Assembly (NCBI GenBank): GCA_016792825.1
Contig: JAEUMI010000035.1
Location: 1-49,387 of the forward strand
Source of the DNA: Hyphomicrobiales bacterium
GTDB lineage: Bacteria > Pseudomonadota > Alphaproteobacteria > Rhizobiales > Aestuariivirgaceae
Length of the DNA stretch: 49,387 bases
Direction: 5' to 3'
In this document: positions 46,007 through 49,387 of the stretch, one piece after another
How the letters are laid out: every line of letters starts with the position of its first letter
Numbering within the stretch: position 1 is the stretch's first letter
The notes under the pieces: model-generated
What the model was told of the DNA's origin: nothing
The model's database searches: none
Seen by the model: the letters and a program-made list of their open reading frames with translations, nothing else
Made by a program: the position numbers and the translations under genes

Positions 46007-46950
46007 TATCCGCGTTTGACATCCACCAGATTGATAAGAGGCAATCCCTTTTGATGCCGCTCGATCTGGGCTGCCACATAGGCACAGATCACCTCCGGCT
46101 CCGAATCCGCCGCAATATGGGGCGTAACAGTCACCCGCGGATGGCTCCAGAGGGGATCATTGGCGGGCAGGGGCTCCACCGCAAACACGTCGAGCGTCGC
46201 CGCATGAAGCTCGCCCGCATCGAGGCATGTGAGAATGTCGCTGGCCACCTGCTGGCGTCCGCGGCCCGCATTGATGATGATTGGCGCCCCAAACGGCCCC
46301 TTGCGCGACAGCTTTAGAATAGTCTCCCGATTGATGATGCCGTCCGTCTCCGCCGTCGCCGGAAGCAGGGAAATCAGTATATCGCTGCGCGCCAGGAATG
46401 CGTCGAATTCGGCAGGCCCGGCAAAACAATCTACTCCCGGAATGCTTTTCCGGCTGCGGCTCCAGCCCGCCACGCGAAAGCCGAGCTCGCGCAGGCGCAG
46501 CGCTGAATCCTGCCCCATGACGCCAAGCCCCATGATGCCCACCGAAAGCGCCGAAGCGGCATGGGTTGGGAAACTGTCCCAAATCTTCTGCTTCTGGTTG
46601 GCATCGATGCGCCGCTGCTGCCGGTGGTGCATAAGCACATGCAGCACGATGTATTCCGTCATCCGCTTGGTGAGGTCATCGTCGTTCACCCGCACGATGG
46701 GAATGCCGGCGGGAAGGGTGGGGTCCTTCAGGATGGCATCGACCCCGGCCCCCAAGGAAAAAATTACCTTAAGGTTGGGCAAGCCTTTCAGAACATTGGC
46801 CGGCGGCAGCCAGGCGGCCGTATACTCAATATCCTGCGCATTTCCCAAACCATCCGGCCAGATCCGAACCTCCAGCTTTGGCGCTGCCTTGTTCATTGCG
46901 GCCTTCCAGAGGTCACTGGGCCATGTGGGCGTCACGAAAAGAAATGCCAT
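46003..46950 (-). CDS. Glyoxylate/hydroxypyruvate reductase (GhrA type)
   Basis: A 315-residue 2-hydroxyacid dehydrogenase. The Rossmann motif is VGIMGLGVMGQDSALRL, and the active-site residues are Arg in NAGRGRQQVA, Glu in FAVEPLPAND and His in VTPHIAADSE. The sequence pattern is that of GhrA, reducing glyoxylate and hydroxypyruvate with NADPH. It is 3' of the yej genes on the same strand, overlapping yejF by one base, so it is in that operon; the metabolic reason is unclear. Confidence 0.92.
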   Translation of the reverse strand: MAFLFVTPTWPSDLWKAAMNKAAPKLEVRIWPDGLGNAQDIEYTAAWLPPANVLKGLPNLKVIFSLGAGVDAILKDPTLPAGIPIVRVNDDDLTKRMTEYIVLHVLMHHRQQRRIDANQKQKIWDSFPTHAASALSVGIMGLGVMGQDSALRLRELGFRVAGWSRSRKSIPGVDCFAGPAEFDAFLARSDILISLLPATAETDGIINRETILKLSRKGPFGAPIIINAGRGRQQVASDILTCLDAGELHAATLDVFAVEPLPANDPLWSHPRVTVTPHIAADSEPEVICAYVAAQIERHQKGLPLINLVDVKRGY

Positions 46951-48578
46951 TACTGTTTCACACTGTTTCCCGGAACGACCCGGAGGTTGAGCGACGCCGC
47001 AATCAGCGCCTTGGTATAGTCCGTCTGCGGGTTCTCGAAGATCTGGCTCGCCGGCCCCCGCTCAACCGCAACCCCATTGCGCATGACGACCACCTCATTT
47101 GCCAGGGCCCGCACCACTTTGAGGTCATGGCTGATGAAGAGATAGCAGAGGTTATGCTTGGTCTGCAGTGCCCGCAGCAGATCGACGATCTGCGCCTGCA
47201 CCGACATGTCCAGCGCCGAGGTGGGTTCATCCAGCATGATGAATTTGGGATTGAGTGCAAGGGCCCTTGCAATGGCGATGCGCTGACGCTGCCCGCCTGA
47301 AAATTCATGCGGGTAACGGTCCATGGTCGCAGGGTCGAGACCCACTTCCGTAAGCGCCTGCGCAACATGGGCGCGGCGCTCCTCCGCATTCCCGCGCCCG
47401 CCCTGCACCAGCAATCCCTCTTCGACAATCTGGAGAATGGAAAGCCGCGGCGACAGGGAGCCGAATGGATCCTGGAATACGATTTGCATGTCCTTGCGCA
47501 GGGGCCGCATCTCATTGAAGCTGAACTTGTCAATCCGCTGGCCCTGGAATGAAATTTCACCCTCAGAGGAAATCAGCCGCAGGATCGCAAGCCCGAGCGT
47601 GGTTTTCCCCGACCCTGATTCACCCACCACGCCCAGGGTCTGCCCGGCCCGCACCAGCGTATCAAGCCCGTCAACCGCCTTGATATGGCCGACCGTGCTG
47701 CGGAAAAATCCGCGCTTGATCGGAAACCAGACTTTCAGGTTCTTCGTTTCAACAACTATGGGAGCGCTCGTATCGGACTTCGGCGGCTTGCCCTTGGGCT
47801 CCGCTAGAAGCAGCATTTTTGTGTATTCATGCTGTGGCTTCGCAAACACCGCCTTGGCATCGCCTGCTTCAACCACCTTGCCTTGCTGCATCACGCAAAT
47901 CGTGTCCGCCATGTGGCGCACGATTCCAAGGTCATGGGTGATGAGCAGTAGCGCCATGCCGTTTTCGGCCTGCAGCTCCTTCAGCAGCTTGAGAATTTGC
48001 GCCTGCACCGTCACGTCAAGCGCCGTGGTAGGTTCATCGGCAATGAGCAGGTCGGGATTGTTGGCCAGCGCCATGGCGATCATAACGCGCTGCCGCTGCC
48101 CGCCGGAAAGCTGGTGCGGATAATCCTGCAGTCGCGTCTCGGGATCGCGGATGCCCACCTTGCTGAGCAGGCTGATGATCCGTTCCCGCGCCGCAGCGCC
48201 GCCCAGGCCCTGGTGCAATTCCAGGATTTCACCGATCTGCTTTTCCACCGAATGCAGCGGATTGAGCGAGGTCATTGGTTCCTGGAAAATCATCGTGATG
48301 TCGTTGCCGCGCACCTTGCGGAGGTCGCTCTCATCCGCATCGAGCAATTCCTGGCCCTTGAACCTGACCGAACCGGAAGGGTGCTCTGCCGCCGGATAGG
48401 GCAGGAGCTTGAGAATGGAAAGTGCCGAAACCGATTTGCCAGAGCCAGATTCACCCACAAGCGCCAGCGTCTCGCCTTTTTTCAGGGAGAAGGACACATG
48501 GTCAACCGCCAGCGTGGCCTTGCCGCCCTGGCGGAAGGCCACGGACAGGTCCTTGACCTCGAGCAAAACCTCGCTCAT
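46950..48578 (-). CDS. yejF: Dipeptide/microcin C ABC transporter ATPase (YejF type)
   Basis: A 542-residue fusion of two ABC ATPase domains, as in YejF. Walker A motifs [12 protein letters not shown] (about 40-51) and [12 protein letters not shown] (about 317-328) and signatures [15 protein letters not shown] and [15 protein letters not shown] are intact. Both Walker B Asp/Glu motifs ([23 protein letters not shown]) are present. YejABEF takes up peptides, including muropeptides in some rhizobia. It overlaps yejE by four bases and ghrA by one. Confidence 0.94.
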   Translation of the reverse strand: MSEVLLEVKDLSVAFRQGGKATLAVDHVSFSLKKGETLALVGESGSGKSVSALSILKLLPYPAAEHPSGSVRFKGQELLDADESDLRKVRGNDITMIFQEPMTSLNPLHSVEKQIGEILELHQGLGGAAARERIISLLSKVGIRDPETRLQDYPHQLSGGQRQRVMIAMALANNPDLLIADEPTTALDVTVQAQILKLLKELQAENGMALLLITHDLGIVRHMADTICVMQQGKVVEAGDAKAVFAKPQHEYTKMLLLAEPKGKPPKSDTSAPIVVETKNLKVWFPIKRGFFRSTVGHIKAVDGLDTLVRAGQTLGVVGESGSGKTTLGLAILRLISSEGEISFQGQRIDKFSFNEMRPLRKDMQIVFQDPFGSLSPRLSILQIVEEGLLVQGGRGNAEERRAHVAQALTEVGLDPATMDRYPHEFSGGQRQRIAIARALALNPKFIMLDEPTSALDMSVQAQIVDLLRALQTKHNLCYLFISHDLKVVRALANEVVVMRNGVAVERGPASQIFENPQTDYTKALIAASLNLRVVPGNSVKQ

Positions 48579-49387
48579 GCGAAAGTCTTTCGCGGATCAA
48601 GCGCATCCCTGACGCCCTCGCCGATGAACACCAGAAGCGTGAGCATGATGGAAACCACGAAGAAGCCGGTGAAACCAAGCCATGGCGCCTGCAGGTTGGC
48701 CTTGCCCTGGGCCAGCAATTCGCCCAGCGAAGGCGAGCCCGGCGGCAACCCAAAGCCAAGAAAATCAAGGGCCGTTAGCGTCGTCACCGAACCTGAGAGA
48801 ATGAAAGGCATGAAGGTGACTGTTGAAATCAGCGCGTTGGGCAGGAGATGTTTGAACATGATTTTTGTATTGCTCAAACCCAGGGCGCGGGCCGCGCGCA
48901 CATATTCCAGATTGCGGGCCCGCAGGAATTCGGCTCGCACCACGCCGACCAATCCCGTCCACGAGAAGAGAACCAGGATGAATAGCAGCAGCCAGAATGT
49001 CGGGGTAATGAATGCCGCCAGTATGATCAGCAAATAGAGCGTTGGCATCGATGACCAGATGTCGATGAAGCGCTGGAACAGCAAGTCCGTCCAGCCGCCG
49101 AAATAGCCCTGCACCGCCCCCGCCGCCACGCCGATGATTGACGAGAAGAATGTGAGGATCAGCCCGAAGGCCACCGAAATCCGGAAGCCGTAAATCAGAC
49201 GCGCCACCACGTCCCGCCCCTGGTCGTCGGTTCCCAGCCAGTTCAAATTGCCGAAATTGCAGTTGGGATCCGCAGCACCGAGCGGATACTTGGCGCAGGC
49301 CTCCTCCCGCGTGAGATTTGAGGCAGGCGTGGAAGGCGCGGGCCGCGGCAGTTCATTGTTCACCGTGTTGTAGGAATAGCGGATGGG
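48575..49387 (-). CDS. yejE: Dipeptide ABC transporter permease (YejE type), partial
   Basis: Inner-membrane permease; 271 codons are in the window and the gene continues past the edge, so the N-terminus is missing. The visible part has the BPD-transport motif GLSNTKIMFKHLLPNALISTV and helices at about 65-90, 110-135, 140-160 and 235-255 of the fragment. GTDDQGRDVVARLIYGFRIS marks the join from the periplasmic part to the permease domain. An insertion with two Cys (EEACAKYP, DPNCNFG) sits just before it, a feature I have seen in rhizobial YejE proteins. It pairs with yejF, overlapping by four bases. Confidence 0.92.
   Translation of the reverse strand, partial: PIRYSYNTVNNELPRPAPSTPASNLTREEACAKYPLGAADPNCNFGNLNWLGTDDQGRDVVARLIYGFRISVAFGLILTFFSSIIGVAAGAVQGYFGGWTDLLFQRFIDIWSSMPTLYLLIILAAFITPTFWLLLFILVLFSWTGLVGVVRAEFLRARNLEYVRAARALGLSNTKIMFKHLLPNALISTVTFMPFILSGSVTTLTALDFLGFGLPPGSPSLGELLAQGKANLQAPWLGFTGFFVVSIMLTLLVFIGEGVRDALDPRKTFA

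Overview
This window is chromosomal DNA of about 60% G+C from an alphaproteobacterium, most likely of the order Hyphomicrobiales (Rhizobiales). Several independent things point there: a complete Caulobacter/rhizobial-type Flp (cpa/tad) pilus cluster, the ferritin-VIT1 protein MbfA behind an Irr-type iron box, a tctCBA tricarboxylate transporter, a HisKA_2-family histidine kinase, an Entner-Doudoroff operon, a Yej-type peptide ABC transporter, and a sigma-EcfG-type promoter (GGAAC-N16-CGTT). I see no phage, transposase, CRISPR array or rRNA. Nearly every gene is intact, and most belong to known families.

Layout. 1-5,100: a REP-like hairpin, a rhizobial-type conserved hypothetical gene, a small exported protein, two tiny genes behind a putative general-stress promoter, then copper efflux (copA) divergent from its CsoR-type repressor, and msrA. 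5,166-5,256: tRNA-Ser(GGA). 5,470-10,450: a single-domain response regulator and a sensor kinase that converge and overlap, then tctCBA. 10,792-13,766: a DUF2188-like protein, mbfA, a PAP2-family membrane enzyme and an exported protein of unknown function. 13,793-19,031 (minus): lepA, hrpB and a PfkB sugar kinase. 19,184-23,797 (plus): zwf-pgl-edd-eda, the Entner-Doudoroff entry route, with overlapping genes. 23,798-30,984: DUF599 membrane protein, prfC, glk, pncA, a semialdehyde dehydrogenase, a beta-hydroxyacid dehydrogenase and a DMT exporter. 31,134-43,244: the Flp pilus locus. Two TadE-like pseudopilins and an orphan secretin-N-domain protein are on the minus strand. Pilin, cpaA, cpaB-C-D-E-F and tadB-C are on the plus strand, and tadD faces them from the minus strand. 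43,373-49,387: an M17 aminopeptidase, a MarR-like regulator and an NlpC/P60 endopeptidase on the plus strand, converging on yejE(partial)-yejF-ghrA.

How it works together. Sugar catabolism is centred on glucokinase, a PfkB kinase and the Entner-Doudoroff enzymes. The pilus cluster encodes pilin, prepilin peptidase, outer-membrane secretin with a lipoprotein and a TPR lipoprotein, ATPases and platform proteins. The pilin, cpaA, cpaB and tadD upstream regions each carry a one-mismatch match to the CtrA site TTAA-N7-TTAA, so cell-cycle control is plausible. The right end may form a peptide or muropeptide uptake and degradation neighbourhood.

I did not find a clearly new multi-gene system. The most unusual points are regulatory or small-scale: the EcfG-driven micro-operon with an apparently internally deleted DUF2171 protein, the leaderless csoR start inside its own operator, a 180-bp stretch of about 24% G+C plus tandem mini-ORFs before the pilin gene, and the stand-alone secretin N-domain protein.
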